The notes under the pieces were generated by a model. The model was not told the origin of the DNA, did not search any database, and saw only the letters and a list, made by a program, of their open reading frames with translations. 64,000 nucleotides of DNA from Paenibacillus sp. Lineage in GTDB: Bacteria; Bacillota; Bacilli; Paenibacillales; Paenibacillaceae. Each line of letters begins with the position of its first letter. Positions within the stretch are counted from its first letter, which is position 1. This document shows positions 50,961 through 59,937 of the stretch, piece after piece. A program made the position numbers and the translations under genes. Where the stretch lies: the NCBI GenBank assembly GCA_017512705.1, contig JAFWEX010000105.1:62001-126000 (forward strand). Direction: 5' to 3'.

Positions 50961-51341
50961 ATGATGGAACATCCAACCCATCCCGAAGAGCTTGCATTCA
51001 CCGCGGCAGAAGAAAAGACGGATTCATGCCATGGCATGAATGTGGGTCAAGATGGTAAGCCTATCCGCAAGAGCCATCATTCCCAAGAGATGAAAGGCAA
51101 TTTGATCTCACGTTTAAACCGGGTGGAAGGACAGATTCGCGGTATCAAAGGATTGATTGAGAAGGACACGTACTGTGATGATGTGTTGACCCAGATTGCT
51201 GCAGCACAGTCTGCACTGAATTCGGTAGGTAAGCTTTTGCTGGAAGGGCATATGAAGAGTTGTATAGTGGAGCGCATCCAGGCGGGTGAGCACGAGGTTG
51301 TCGATGAATTGCTCGTTACCGTAAGAAAATTGATGAAGTAA
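50961..51341 (+). CDS. csoR: Copper-sensing transcriptional repressor CsoR
   Basis: 126 residues. The CsoR fold covers residues 45-126 with 'ISRLNRVEGQIRGIKGLIEKD'-type helix 1 and the copper ligands Cys72, His97 and Cys101, spaced 25 and 4 apart exactly as in B. subtilis CsoR. Copper binding releases DNA and turns on copper efflux. The N-terminal 40 residues are an additional polar extension with several His and a Cys (SCHGM) that the usual protein of about 100 residues lacks. ATG 50961 (or 50964) follows AAAAGGGG. It heads the csoR-copZ unit. Confidence 0.93.
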   Translation: MMEHPTHPEELAFTAAEEKTDSCHGMNVGQDGKPIRKSHHSQEMKGNLISRLNRVEGQIRGIKGLIEKDTYCDDVLTQIAAAQSALNSVGKLLLEGHMKSCIVERIQAGEHEVVDELLVTVRKLMK

Positions 51342-51402
51342 TGCCGTAAGGATGAGGCACAGATATAAGAAAAAATCAAACAAACTCAAGGAGGAATCGA
51401 GT

Positions 51403-51603
51403 ATGTCTAATGTTACATTGAACGTAAAAGGAATGTCGTGTAATCACTGTGTGAAATCCGTCGAAGAAGCAGTGAAAAATGCAGGAGCAAGTGGGCAAGT
51501 TGACCTCGCCGCTGGAACAGTTGCCATAGAATATAATGAGCAATCCGTGACCATAGATCAGATTAAGGCTGCCATTGAAGATCAGGGATACGACGTCGTT
51601 TAA
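51403..51603 (+). CDS. copZ: Copper chaperone CopZ
   Basis: A 66-residue HMA-domain protein with the Cu(I) site GMSCNHC (Cys13, Cys16) in the first loop and the usual beta-alpha-beta-beta-alpha-beta pattern. It carries Cu(I) in the cytoplasm and delivers it to CopA or CsoR. ATG 51403 has AAGGAGGAA upstream. It lies 61 nt after csoR and probably on the same transcript. Confidence 0.93.
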   Translation: MSNVTLNVKGMSCNHCVKSVEEAVKNAGASGQVDLAAGTVAIEYNEQSVTIDQIKAAIEDQGYDVV

Positions 51604-51652
51604 TGATCTGAGGGGACGTTTACCAAACAATTCAAATTGAAAACTAGCAATA

Positions 51653-51762
51653 CAGGCTTAAATCGCAGGATCATGGAATTCATATCAAGCCAGTTCTTTT
51701 GAGAGGGTGACAATCACTTCCCAGTTGGCTAACTTGATCAAACATGTAACGGTTTAAGCCTG
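51653..51762. repeat. 110-bp element with 13-bp terminal inverted repeats between copZ and copA
   Basis: CAGGCTTAAATCG (51653-51665) and CGGTTTAAGCCTG (51750-51762) are complementary at 12 of 13 positions. The inside has further pairing (GGTGA/TCACT near 51705-51717). No target-site duplication is obvious (ATA left, ATT right) and no transposase is present. It may be a miniature inverted-repeat element or a structured RNA in the copA upstream region. Confidence 0.5.
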
Positions 51763-51778
51763 ATTTTCTGTCTCGCAT

Positions 51779-51795
51779 ATACCCCCATAGGGTAT
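51779..51795. promoter_or_regulatory. CsoR operator upstream of copA
   Basis: ATACCCCCATAGGGTAT, matching the csoR-upstream operator at all but one position. A TATTAT -10-like sequence (51793-51798) overlaps its right end. copA therefore probably has its own copper-responsive promoter. Confidence 0.85.
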
Positions 51796-51822
51796 TATAC
51801 ACTTCTGAAAGGAGCTGATTTG

Positions 51823-54390
51823 ATGACTACCAACGCATCTGAAAACGTAGAACCTGCACCCACGCCTGAACCGATGGATAACTCCGGTTTGAAGACAACG
51901 CTGCACATCACGGGCATGACTTGTGCGGCATGTTCTACACGTGTGGAGAAAGGTTTGTCCCGCATGGAAGGTGTACATGATGCTAATGTGAATCTTGCCA
52001 CCGAGCAGGCAACCATCTCGTATGATCCGAAAACGACCAGCGTGAACGCATTACGGGAGAAGGTTGCCGCGCTTGGATACGATACCGTGATCGAATCTGT
52101 CGATCTGGATATTACGGGCATGACCTGTGCGGCCTGTTCTGCACGAATTGAGAAAGGGTTGTCGCGCCTGCCGGGTGTTACCCAAGCTAACGTTAATCTG
52201 GCACTGGAGACAGGACATATTGAATATGCCGCGGATACACTCAAGCCGTCAGATATTACAACCAAGATCAAACAGCTCGGCTATGGCGCTGAATTGCAAT
52301 TAACACAGGAGGCGTCCACCTCTGTTCGGGAACGGGAGCTGCAACGTAAGAAATGGAAGTGGATGATCTCCGCACTTCTATCCATTCCGTTATTGTGGGC
52401 GATGGTGGGCCATTTCTCGTTTACCTCGGGCATTTATGTACCGGAGCTGTTTCTAAATCCGTGGTTCCAGCTGTTACTCGCGACGCCGGTACAATTTGTT
52501 ATAGGTTGGCAGTTCTATGTGGGGGCGTATAAGGCGCTACGGAATGGCAGTGCTAACATGGACGTACTTGTTGCTCTGGGAACCAGCGCAGCATTTTTCT
52601 ATAGCTTATATCTGACGTTAACAAGCGGGGTTTGGCCTGCTGGTGGTATAGGTGAGGGTATGAATCATGGGACAATGGGAGCGGAAGTAACAACGGCTGC
52701 CGGAACTGCTGCTATGCCTATGGTGGAACTGTATTATGAGACCAGTGCAATACTGATTACATTGATTCTGCTTGGAAAATGGTTCGAGGCTGTGGCGAAG
52801 GGCCGCTCGTCACAGGCGATTAAAAGTCTGATCGAACTGGCTCCGCGTGAAGCACGCGTCATTCGTGACGGTCAGGAAGTTCTGATTCCTGCTACCTATG
52901 TCGCAGTTGGTGATCTTGTTCTGGTGAAACCCGGGGACAGCATCCCAGTGGATGGCATCGTTCAGGAGGGGCAATCCTCAGTGGATGAATCCATGCTGAG
53001 CGGTGAGAGCTTGCCTGTAGATAAAAAGCCAGGAGACTCTGTCACGGGTGCAACACTGAACAAGAATGGTGTTCTTCGCATTCAAGCGACACATGTGGGC
53101 TCGGACACCGCTCTGTCCCAGATTATTAAAGTCGTTGAGCAGGCTCAGGGTTCAAAAGCCCCTATTCAACGCATTGCAGATGTGATCTCGGGGATTTTCG
53201 TGCCGATTGTGGTGGGGATTGCCGTGCTGACCTTCTTGATCTGGTACCTGTTTGTAAGCCCAGGTGAATTCGGTGGATCATTGGAAAAAGCCATTGCTGT
53301 TCTCGTTATTGCTTGTCCGTGTGCACTGGGGCTGGCAACGCCGACCTCTGTCATGGCTGGATCGGGCCGTGCGGCGGAATATGGCATCCTGTTCAAGGGC
53401 GGTGAACATCTGGAGTCTGCTCAGCAGATTCAGACCGTTGTGCTGGACAAAACAGGAACAGTCACTCAAGGAAAACCTGTTCTAACCGACGTTGTGACTG
53501 CACCCGGTTGGACAGAAACGGAACTGCTCAAGCGTGTTGGTGCGGCGGAACAGAGCTCGGAGCATCCCTTAGCCGAGGCGATTGTACACGGCATTCGAGA
53601 GAAAGGTCTGCTTCTGGAATCCGTAGCAACGTTTGAAAATATACCTGGTTATGGTGTACGTGCTACGGTATCTGGTGAGGAAATTCTGGTGGGGACACGC
53701 CGCTTGCTGGCGGATGCGAACGTGGAGATACCTGCAGAAAGCATACAGCAGATGAACCATCTGGAGGAGCAGGGACGTACGGCGATGCTGGTTGCTGCTC
53801 AAGGTCGTTGGGCAGGTATTATTGCGGTGGCAGATACGATTAAAGATACGTCCCGGGAGGCGATCGGACGCCTTCAAGCTATGGGGATCGATGTCATTAT
53901 GATTACCGGAGATAATGAACGGACAGCTCGTGCGGTGGCAGAGCAAGCCGGGATTCAGAACGTTTTGGCAGAGGTTCTCCCTGAGGGCAAAGCAGCGGAA
54001 GTGAAAAAATTACAAGAGAGCGGCCGCAAGGTAGCCATGGTTGGAGACGGCATCAACGATGCGCCTGCGCTGGCGACAGCCGATATCGGTATGGCGATTG
54101 GAACCGGAACGGACGTAGCGATGGAAGCGGCAGATATTACGTTAATGCGCGGTGACTTGAACAGCATTGCAGATGCCATTGAGATGAGCCGACGCACGAT
54201 GGGGAATATCAAGCAGAATCTGTTCTGGGCGCTCGGCTACAACGTGATCGGCATACTGATTGCAGCTGCTGGTTTTCTGGCTCCTTGGCTGGCAGGAGCT
54301 GCAATGGCATTCAGCTCGGTCTCGGTTGTGCTGAACGCTCTACGTTTGCAGCGATTGAAGCTGACTCGAAGCAAACATAAAGAAGCTTAA
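51823..54390 (+). CDS. copA: Copper-exporting P1B-type ATPase CopA
   Basis: 855 residues. Two N-terminal HMA domains each carry GMTCAAC. Eight transmembrane helices follow, with the copper site CPC in '[14 protein letters not shown]'. The actuator has '[11 protein letters not shown]', the phosphorylation site is '[13 protein letters not shown]', a His-Pro motif sits in '[11 protein letters not shown]', and the hinge is '[20 protein letters not shown]'. It pumps Cu(I) out of the cell. ATG 51823 is preferred over TTG 51820 because AAAGGAG lies 8 nt upstream. There is a long Gly/Met/Thr loop after helix 3 (about residues 270-300). Confidence 0.96.
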   Translation: MTTNASENVEPAPTPEPMDNSGLKTTLHITGMTCAACSTRVEKGLSRMEGVHDANVNLATEQATISYDPKTTSVNALREKVAALGYDTVIESVDLDITGMTCAACSARIEKGLSRLPGVTQANVNLALETGHIEYAADTLKPSDITTKIKQLGYGAELQLTQEASTSVRERELQRKKWKWMISALLSIPLLWAMVGHFSFTSGIYVPELFLNPWFQLLLATPVQFVIGWQFYVGAYKALRNGSANMDVLVALGTSAAFFYSLYLTLTSGVWPAGGIGEGMNHGTMGAEVTTAAGTAAMPMVELYYETSAILITLILLGKWFEAVAKGRSSQAIKSLIELAPREARVIRDGQEVLIPATYVAVGDLVLVKPGDSIPVDGIVQEGQSSVDESMLSGESLPVDKKPGDSVTGATLNKNGVLRIQATHVGSDTALSQIIKVVEQAQGSKAPIQRIADVISGIFVPIVVGIAVLTFLIWYLFVSPGEFGGSLEKAIAVLVIACPCALGLATPTSVMAGSGRAAEYGILFKGGEHLESAQQIQTVVLDKTGTVTQGKPVLTDVVTAPGWTETELLKRVGAAEQSSEHPLAEAIVHGIREKGLLLESVATFENIPGYGVRATVSGEEILVGTRRLLADANVEIPAESIQQMNHLEEQGRTAMLVAAQGRWAGIIAVADTIKDTSREAIGRLQAMGIDVIMITGDNERTARAVAEQAGIQNVLAEVLPEGKAAEVKKLQESGRKVAMVGDGINDAPALATADIGMAIGTGTDVAMEAADITLMRGDLNSIADAIEMSRRTMGNIKQNLFWALGYNVIGILIAAAGFLAPWLAGAAMAFSSVSVVLNALRLQRLKLTRSKHKEA

Positions 54391-54438
54391 TAGAATAATG
54401 ATTTTATTATAGAATGATATAGCGATAGATTATCATCG

Positions 54439-54476
54439 ATGCATGGTTGCTCTAGAGTGACCATGCATTTTTTTTT
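54439..54476 (+). terminator. Terminator of copA
   Basis: ATGCATGGT pairs with ACCATGCAT around a 12-nt loop, followed by nine T. Confidence 0.92.
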
Positions 54477-54572
54477 ACTCTAGCATGATTGGAATCGAAC
54501 CTCTTTCTTGAAAGTGAATCCAGCTTCATTCATGAAAATTAGGTTAATTTTTCTGAATTTCATGAAAATAAA

Positions 54573-54632
54573 TTGACAATATAGACATATGTCTTTAAAA
54601 TTTAAACGATTGTTTGATTCAAACGAATGTTT
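54573..54632 (+). promoter_or_regulatory. Promoter with two palindromes upstream of the ABC-2-like gene
   Basis: Strong promoter TTGACA (54573-54578), 17 bp, TAAAAT (54596-54601). The spacer holds the perfect palindrome AGACATATGTCT (54583-54594). Just past the -10 lies GTTTGATTCAAAC (54612-54624), flanked by AAAC and GTTT at equal distance (54604-54632). The second is a good candidate operator for the TetR protein encoded at 55995. Confidence 0.75.
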
Positions 54633-54674
54633 ATATCAAATTAGAACTATTTTGAGGATGGGGGACCAACGTAT

Positions 54675-55835
54675 ATGTTGCAAGCTTTACGCACTTTATT
54701 TAAAAAACCACCAGTGATTATAGGTATTGTTACCGCACTGATGTTCCAAGTGATCTTTAGCGTGATTTGGATGACTGCATATTCCGGGGTTAACGACCGG
54801 ACGAATGAATTAACCGTAGCCATTGTGAATGAGGATGGTGAACGTTCCAAAAGTATTGCTGATCGGTTGGCAGAGACACTACCCTTCCATACCGTTGCGA
54901 ATCTGAGTGCGGATGAGGCACTGGATCAATTGAAGCATCATCAAGTGCATATGGTGCTGAACATTCCGGCAGGATTTAATGTCTCCCTTCAAACGCCCGG
55001 CGCCACCGCAGAGGTCCAATATACTATTAACGAAGCTAATCCGATAACGATTAAAAGCATGATGCAAGGTGTATCACAGAGCGTGACCAACACCATCAAC
55101 AAACAAGCTTCTGCTCAAGGCGTACAGACCGTTCTAACCGCTTCGGGTGCTCCTGCGGATCAGGCTGCTCAAGCCGCTGCGAGTCTGACCAATCGTGTAG
55201 AAGGCAAAACCATTTCTATTAATCCAGTCAACGGTATGAACAATCAGATGGTGCCGATGATGATGGTGCTCGCATCTTATGTAGGTGCCATGATTATGGG
55301 CATGAATCTTCAAGTGGCTATGGGCATGGTATCTTCGATGTATTCCCGCCTCACATTGTTCGGTGCCCGGACTGTCATTAATGTAGCTTCTGCACTGGTT
55401 GTTTCCTTGCTGGGATCTTCCCTGATCGTGGCGCTGGGTGGACAGATTGCACAAGGATTTGTTGCGTTCTGGTTGTTCCAGGCACTGTTCCTGTGTACGT
55501 TCATGTTTTTCTCCCAGTTCTTCCTGATCTGCTTTGGACCGGCAGGAAGTCTGTTCAACATCATCTCACTCTCTCTGCAACTGGTATCGTCCGGTGCGAT
55601 GGTGCCGCGTGAGTTGTTGAACAGCTTCTACAGCGGAATTGGTCAATACTTGCCTGCAACCTATGCCGTTCAGGGAATTCTAAGCGTGCAGCTTGGAGGA
55701 CCTGGCGTGCAATCAGCCGCAGGTTCCATCGGTATTGTACTTTTGATTGCTGTTGCGCTGTCCCTGGTTGTGACGTTCTTGAAAAAAGGGCGTAAACCGG
55801 ATGGTATGCCAAGCGCAGTTCCAGCAAACGGCTAA
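54675..55835 (+). CDS. ABC-2/YhgE-Pip-like membrane protein
   Basis: 386 residues. It has one N-terminal helix (about 15-38), an extracellular domain of about 160 residues ('LTVAIVNEDGERSKSIADRL', 'VNGMNNQMVPMMMVLASYVG'), then five helices with 'SSGAMVPRELLNSFYSGIGQYLPATYAVQGIL' (split), the hallmark of ABC-2 permeases and YhgE/DUF3533 proteins. These export drugs or lipids or assist phage and ESX-related processes; no ATPase gene is adjacent. The N-terminus is MLQALRTLFKKP after GAGGATGGGG. It is probably repressed by the TetR protein downstream. Confidence 0.85.
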   Translation: MLQALRTLFKKPPVIIGIVTALMFQVIFSVIWMTAYSGVNDRTNELTVAIVNEDGERSKSIADRLAETLPFHTVANLSADEALDQLKHHQVHMVLNIPAGFNVSLQTPGATAEVQYTINEANPITIKSMMQGVSQSVTNTINKQASAQGVQTVLTASGAPADQAAQAAASLTNRVEGKTISINPVNGMNNQMVPMMMVLASYVGAMIMGMNLQVAMGMVSSMYSRLTLFGARTVINVASALVVSLLGSSLIVALGGQIAQGFVAFWLFQALFLCTFMFFSQFFLICFGPAGSLFNIISLSLQLVSSGAMVPRELLNSFYSGIGQYLPATYAVQGILSVQLGGPGVQSAAGSIGIVLLIAVALSLVVTFLKKGRKPDGMPSAVPANG

Positions 55836-55873
55836 TATACGCAGGTGTTATAAGATCTGCATCGTCTATACTC

Positions 55874-55903
55874 AAGCACCCCGGTGATTTTCATCGGGGT
55901 GCT
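55874..55903 (+). terminator. Terminator after the ABC-2-like gene
   Basis: AAGCACCCCGGTGA pairs with TCATCGGGGTGCTT (one G-U) with a TTT loop. The downstream T-content is modest (GGTGTAAT), so it may be leaky and let tetR be read. Confidence 0.65.
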
Positions 55904-55994
55904 TGGTGTAATATAATAGATGAGATGAAGAGAGCTTTGGTCGGGGTTAAGGGCTGAAGAAGCTGACATGAACGGATAAGAGGAGAGACCAGGA

Positions 55995-56591
55995 ATGACC
56001 GCACCGGAATTAGATATAAAAACGAGGATTTTGCTTGCAGCTAAAAAACTTTTTGCATTACAAGGGTATGACGGGACGAGTGTTCGTCAAATCTGTGATG
56101 AGGCAGGTGCTAATGTCTCGCTGGTGTCTTATCACTTCGGCGGTAAAGAAAAGGTGTTCGATGCGTTGTTTGAGCATTTTTTTCCCGATCATATCCTGAG
56201 TATGCTGGCTGCAGAATCCATGTCTCCGATTGAAGGTATCCGCCGAATTGTTGGTGAAGTCGTCAGGTTTACGATGACAGATCGCGAGATGAGCGATATT
56301 GTGCAGTTAGAAATTACGCTGCGTACGCATCGCACTGCAACCGTGTTTCAGTATTTGGACCCAGTCTGGAATAAAGTGAGAGCGTATTTGCAGGAAGGAA
56401 AAGAGCAAGGGCTCTTCAAGATAGAATCTTCATCCTATGCGATGCTTCAGGTTATGGGAGTAGCGCTCGCACACAAGCGAGCCAAGCATTCGCGCTTTGG
56501 TTTTGATTATCAGGATATGAATACAGAGGAACTAGCCGAACAGACCGTAGAGTTCGTACTTCGAGGATTGGGAGTGAATAGCCATGAATGA
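55995..56591 (+). CDS. TetR-family transcriptional regulator
   Basis: 198 residues. The N-terminal helix-turn-helix is 'TRILLAAKKLFALQGYDGTSVR' (split) with recognition region 'ICDEAGANVSLVSYHFGGKEKVFDAL', the canonical TetR pattern. The C-terminal helical domain probably binds a small molecule. GAGGAGAG lies upstream of the ATG. It overlaps the nitroreductase gene by 8 nt. Likely targets are its own locus and the ABC-2-like gene, whose promoter carries matching palindromes. Confidence 0.92.
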   Translation: MTAPELDIKTRILLAAKKLFALQGYDGTSVRQICDEAGANVSLVSYHFGGKEKVFDALFEHFFPDHILSMLAAESMSPIEGIRRIVGEVVRFTMTDREMSDIVQLEITLRTHRTATVFQYLDPVWNKVRAYLQEGKEQGLFKIESSSYAMLQVMGVALAHKRAKHSRFGFDYQDMNTEELAEQTVEFVLRGLGVNSHE

Positions 56592-57327
56592 AACGATTGA
56601 ACTGATGATGAAACACCGCTCTGTGCGAAAATTCAAATCAGATCCCGTTAGTGAGGAGCAGCTTGAAGCGATTGTAGCAGCAGGACAGATGGCTTCCTCT
56701 TCAAGCAACGTACAGGCATATTCGGTTATCGCTGTAACGGATCAAGCGAAGAAATCCAAGCTGTCTGAACTTGCCGGGAATCAGGCATATGTCAATGAAT
56801 GTCCGGTCTTTCTTGTCTGGTGTGCTGATCTGTATCGACTGAAGGATGCTGCGAAGCGTCATCTTCCGGATAAAGAATCATATGCGGACTCAACCGAGAA
56901 CTTTATGGTCGCTACAATTGATGTTGCACTCGCTTCTCAGAATGCTGCGCTTGCAGCGGAATCACTCGGTTTTGGAATAGTGTATATTGGCGGAATTCGC
57001 AACCGTATTGAAGAAGTAGCTGAACTGCTCCAATTGCCGGATGGCGTTTATCCGGTATTCGGGATGTGTATCGGGGTTGCAGATCAAGATACGGGCATAC
57101 GTCCACGTCTGCCGCTGAAGGCCGTATTACATCATGATCATTATAAGTCAGCGCAGACTCTGGAAGGTGTTCAGGAGTATGATGTAACTTCAACGGAATA
57201 CTTGAAGGAACGTACCAATGGTGAACGCACGACCCCATGGTCTGAACTCATGGCGAAGCGTCTTACTGAGCCTGCACGTCTGCATGTGAGAGGATTTTTG
57301 GAACGCAAGGGATTCATGAAACGCTAA
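56584..57327 (+). CDS. Oxygen-insensitive NADPH nitroreductase (NfsA/NfrA type)
   Basis: 247 residues, FMN-dependent nitroreductase: 'LMMKHRSVRKFKSDPVSEEQL' at the start (Arg residues binding FMN phosphate), 'GQMASSSSNVQAYSVI', 'GFGIVYIGGIRNRIEEVAELL' and 'GMCIGVADQDTGIRPRLPLKAV' (split), typical of NfsA/NfrA1. It reduces nitroaromatics, quinones or FMN with NADPH, protecting against electrophile stress. It is coupled to the tetR gene by an 8-nt overlap. This suggests that the TetR ligand is an electrophilic or aromatic compound. Confidence 0.9.
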   Translation: MNETIELMMKHRSVRKFKSDPVSEEQLEAIVAAGQMASSSSNVQAYSVIAVTDQAKKSKLSELAGNQAYVNECPVFLVWCADLYRLKDAAKRHLPDKESYADSTENFMVATIDVALASQNAALAAESLGFGIVYIGGIRNRIEEVAELLQLPDGVYPVFGMCIGVADQDTGIRPRLPLKAVLHHDHYKSAQTLEGVQEYDVTSTEYLKERTNGERTTPWSELMAKRLTEPARLHVRGFLERKGFMKR

Positions 57328-57522
57328 CAAATCGAACCATAGGTTTGCGTAAAGGGCAATGGGTACGCATGCGTCATCAATTTTCATACATTTCATTAAT
57401 GAAGTATGATGAATGTCAATGTGAACGATTAATTGCTTTGAACTTTTGAGGGACTAGATCTCGACATACGCAATATCACCGTTGAATACTTGTATATAGG
57501 ACAATTCATATAATAAGTAGAT

Positions 57523-57560
57523 AAAAAGCACAGGCATACAGGGAATGGCTGTGCTTTTTT
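57523..57560 (+). terminator. Terminator after the nitroreductase gene
   Basis: AAAAAGCACAG (57523-57533) pairs with CTGTGCTTTTT (57549-57559) around a 15-nt loop. The gap 57328-57522 holds nothing else recognisable. Confidence 0.85.
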
Positions 57561-57604
57561 CGGGAAATACGGAAACGAAACGATTTCCAACAAAGTCGGG
57601 GCAG

Positions 57605-57745
57605 CTATGTATTCGATTTTTTGCAGTGCTCCCGCCATGAGATAACTCCCCCAAATAGCTGTGCTGTTAACGCCAGGCTTGCAACCATAATCAGCATTAA
57701 TCTCCAACGAATCGTTTACAGCCGTTGTGGTTGTATCCTACTCAC
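57605..57745 (-). pseudogene. Remnant of a sensor histidine kinase gene
   Basis: Right after the response regulator, a GTG (57745) overlaps its TGA in the GTGA arrangement used by coupled regulator-kinase pairs. The frame reads MSRIQPQRL, then an in-frame TAA, then continues 'TIRWRLMLIMVASLALTAQLF' (split after Leu) as a typical first transmembrane helix of a kinase, and stops at TAG (57605-57607). Nothing resembling the sensor, HisKA or ATPase domains follows, so the rest has been deleted. What is visible is the start; the kinase identity is inferred. Confidence 0.6.
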
Positions 57746-58452
57746 CCCTTACTTTTTAAATCGCTTTCGATTTTGTATCCAACCCCCCATACGGTTTTGA
57801 TAATCCGTGGTTCGCGCGGGTTAGGTTCTATCTTTTCACGAAGCTTTCGGATATGAACCATGATGCTATTTTTTGACTCCATAAAGGGCTCGTTCCAGAC
57901 CTCTTCATAGATGCGATCCATGCTCAGCACCGTGCCTCTATTGACCACCAGTAAGCGAAGGAGTGCAAACTGGCGGGGGGGCAATTTGATTTCCTGCTGA
58001 TCGACCTTTACCGTATGAGACGCAAAATTAATCACGAGGTTTTCAATATGTATTTCATTCGCTCTAGCTGTAATGGCGTTGAACTGGTTCATCCTTCGAA
58101 GCTGCGACTTGATGCGTGCAATTAGCTCGAGTGGGTTGAATGGTTTGGTAACGTAGTCGTCGGCGCCGATACTTAAGCCTGTTATTTTGTGGATATATTC
58201 GTCTTTAGCCGACAGCATGATGATGGGGATCGGGCTCGTTTCTCGTATTTTCATACATGCTTGTAACCCGTCCATCTCAGGCATCATTAGATCAAGAACA
58301 ATTAAATCGATATGTTGCGAATTCAGAATCTCCAGTGCCTCCACGCCATTCGACGCTTGCAGGAGCTTGTAGCCTTCGTTATTGAAATAGATACTCATTA
58401 ATTGTATGATTTCCGCTTCATCATCAACCATCAAAATAGTACTTTCCGCCAT
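57742..58452 (-). CDS. OmpR-family response regulator, apparently orphaned
   Basis: 236 residues with an intact receiver domain ('ILMVDDEAE', phospho-Asp in 'LIVLDLMMPEMDG', 'IIMLSAKDE', Lys in 'DYVTKPFNP') and an intact winged helix ('LPPRQFALLRLLVVNRG', 'NSIMVHIRKLREKIE', 'KTVWGVGYKIE'). It is of the VanR/PhoB-like class. The gene that should encode its kinase is reduced to a stump directly downstream, so the protein is either cross-phosphorylated or on its way to loss. Confidence 0.88.
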   Translation of the reverse strand: MAESTILMVDDEAEIIQLMSIYFNNEGYKLLQASNGVEALEILNSQHIDLIVLDLMMPEMDGLQACMKIRETSPIPIIMLSAKDEYIHKITGLSIGADDYVTKPFNPLELIARIKSQLRRMNQFNAITARANEIHIENLVINFASHTVKVDQQEIKLPPRQFALLRLLVVNRGTVLSMDRIYEEVWNEPFMESKNSIMVHIRKLREKIEPNPREPRIIKTVWGVGYKIESDLKSKG

Positions 58453-58654
58453 AGATCCTCCTTGATTCTGTATCTACCTTACATTGAAAGGCAGAACGAT
58501 AATTATAAGCAATATTTCTTATGAATTGAGTAACGTCAGCATTAATTAAGGAATTGATAAGAAGTACGTTAGTTAGATGATAAGCTTTCGCCTCTATACT
58601 TAGTTCAACACAAGGATTTGGGGCTTAAGCTCCTTTGGATCCAGCAATCTGGTC

Positions 58655-59211
58655 ATGGATATCGCCAGAACAGAAGGGTTAACGTATATGGATCCGAATA
58701 CTCTAAAGGCTACTGCGAACAACTGCGTGGGAAAATGCCTATCGTCTTGCGAGCGAAGCAACGAAATCCGGGGTGCTTGACGAAAGGATCAGTCTGTCTG
58801 CCAAAAGTTACTTGGAAAGTAGCTCATTCATTATGGGACGATCAGCTAATTGATGCCGCTTGGGAGTTCATTAAGTATTTCAATGGAGATGAATACGCTA
58901 CCGAATACTATAAACCCAAAAGCTTGAATAATAATATCGGTGCTCCTCTATCTCGCATGATTAAGGAGTACTCCGGTTACAAGTTAGAATCGTTCTATAA
59001 ATTAAAGCCTAATCTCGATTCATCAATAACAAGTTATGCTCTCATGAACAAGTCACCAAATTTTGAATTAAGATTTCGCTCAACTCTACTTATAGAACTG
59101 ACACAGGTAATCAACGGGAAGAAAACAATAGAGAAAGCAACTGCTGCTATTCAATCCAGCACTCAAACTTTCGCGGATAAACTAACAAAAGCTAAGACAG
59201 AAAAGAAATAG
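58655..59211 (+). pseudogene. Remnants of a solute-binding protein and another gene
   Basis: From about 58835 to 59211 the frame encodes the C-terminal part of a family 1 solute-binding protein ('DDQLIDAAWEFIKYFNGDEYA', then 'VINGKKTIEKATAAIQ' and a Lys-rich end). No N-terminal half, signal peptide or ribosome binding site is present. The preceding 200 bp carry a different decayed frame with one shift ('GLTYMDPNTLKATA', then 'NAYRLASEATKSGVLDERI' and 'SYLESSSFIMGRSAN' before TGA 58851-58853), whose family I do not recognise. Together with the kinase stump this marks a deletion-prone patch. Confidence 0.6.
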
Positions 59212-59291
59212 TCTATGAACACTCACTAAAGAGTAGAAAAAGAATAGCTACATGCAGGCTAAGCAGTTTTAATTGAAGGAAAACAACCTGC

Positions 59292-59329
59292 TACGACCTA
59301 CCCTTATAAAAGGGAGGTCGTATTTTTTT
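59292..59329 (+). terminator. Terminator following the binding-protein remnant
   Basis: TACGACCTACCCTT pairs with AAGGGAGGTCGTA around ATAA with one mismatch, followed by TTTTTTT. It presumably ended the ancestral operon. The gap 59330-59562 shows nothing else. Confidence 0.82.
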
Positions 59330-59562
59330 GCGTCAGGGTACATCCAGCCTAGATATAAAGGTTTATAGGATGTCGTGAACTATATACCTTGGTGTAAACC
59401 CCGGTATAGGTACGACTGTGAAATGAAGTCTGTCACAAGAGGCGTAATTACAAGCCCATGAACAACGAATAACGGCCTTCGAACGCTCATCTTTACTTGT
59501 AAGAAACAACAACTCAAAAGCAGCACTGCTGTCTTATGAGATGCTATTGAAGTATCATGCAT

Positions 59563-59919
59563 TCAATCGGAACGTAGCTGGTTTAAAACGTTCTCCGGAA
59601 CCACTTTCTCTTCTACGATAATCCACTCTTTCGTATAGGCTCCCTTAGCAAGGACCCTGACATAGATCCCGGGTTTCTGTTCTTTGCTAGAAGAGAAAGT
59701 GATCTTTTTCTTTTCTCCCTCTCCTGTGTATCCTGTCAAATTATATCTGTAGCGAATCCATTCATTTTTACCTTCCTTCTTGCCTGGTTCATTGACTACT
59801 GCGTAAACATATTGTTCTTCATACAATGGGTTGAACTGATCAAACTCCCGTTTGAATGTTATATACAGGGCCGAGCAAGTAATCAATGCAACCAGAATGA
59901 AAATCACGGTTTTTTTCAT
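59563..59919 (-). CDS. yxeA: YxeA-family small exported protein of the Yxd-type module
   Basis: 118 residues: one N-terminal membrane/signal helix (residues 4-20) and an extracellular YxeA (DUF1093) domain with 'YVYAVVNEPGKKEGKNEW', 'YNLTGYTGEGEKKKITF' and 'GIYVRVLAKGAYTKEWIIVEE'. It lies 18 nt after the permease, the last gene in the order regulator, kinase, ATPase, permease, yxeA, which is that of B. subtilis yxdJKLM-yxeA. It shares layout and motifs with the protein at 17287-17640. Confidence 0.85.
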   Translation of the reverse strand: MKKTVIFILVALITCSALYITFKREFDQFNPLYEEQYVYAVVNEPGKKEGKNEWIRYRYNLTGYTGEGEKKKITFSSSKEQKPGIYVRVLAKGAYTKEWIIVEEKVVPENVLNQLRSD

Positions 59920-59937
59920 GCTAAATTACCTCCATTG

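Noticed and set aside
57429-57707. A 92-codon frame on the - strand downstream of the orphan response regulator
   Set aside because: It crosses the nitroreductase terminator and lies in a different frame from the more convincing kinase remnant.
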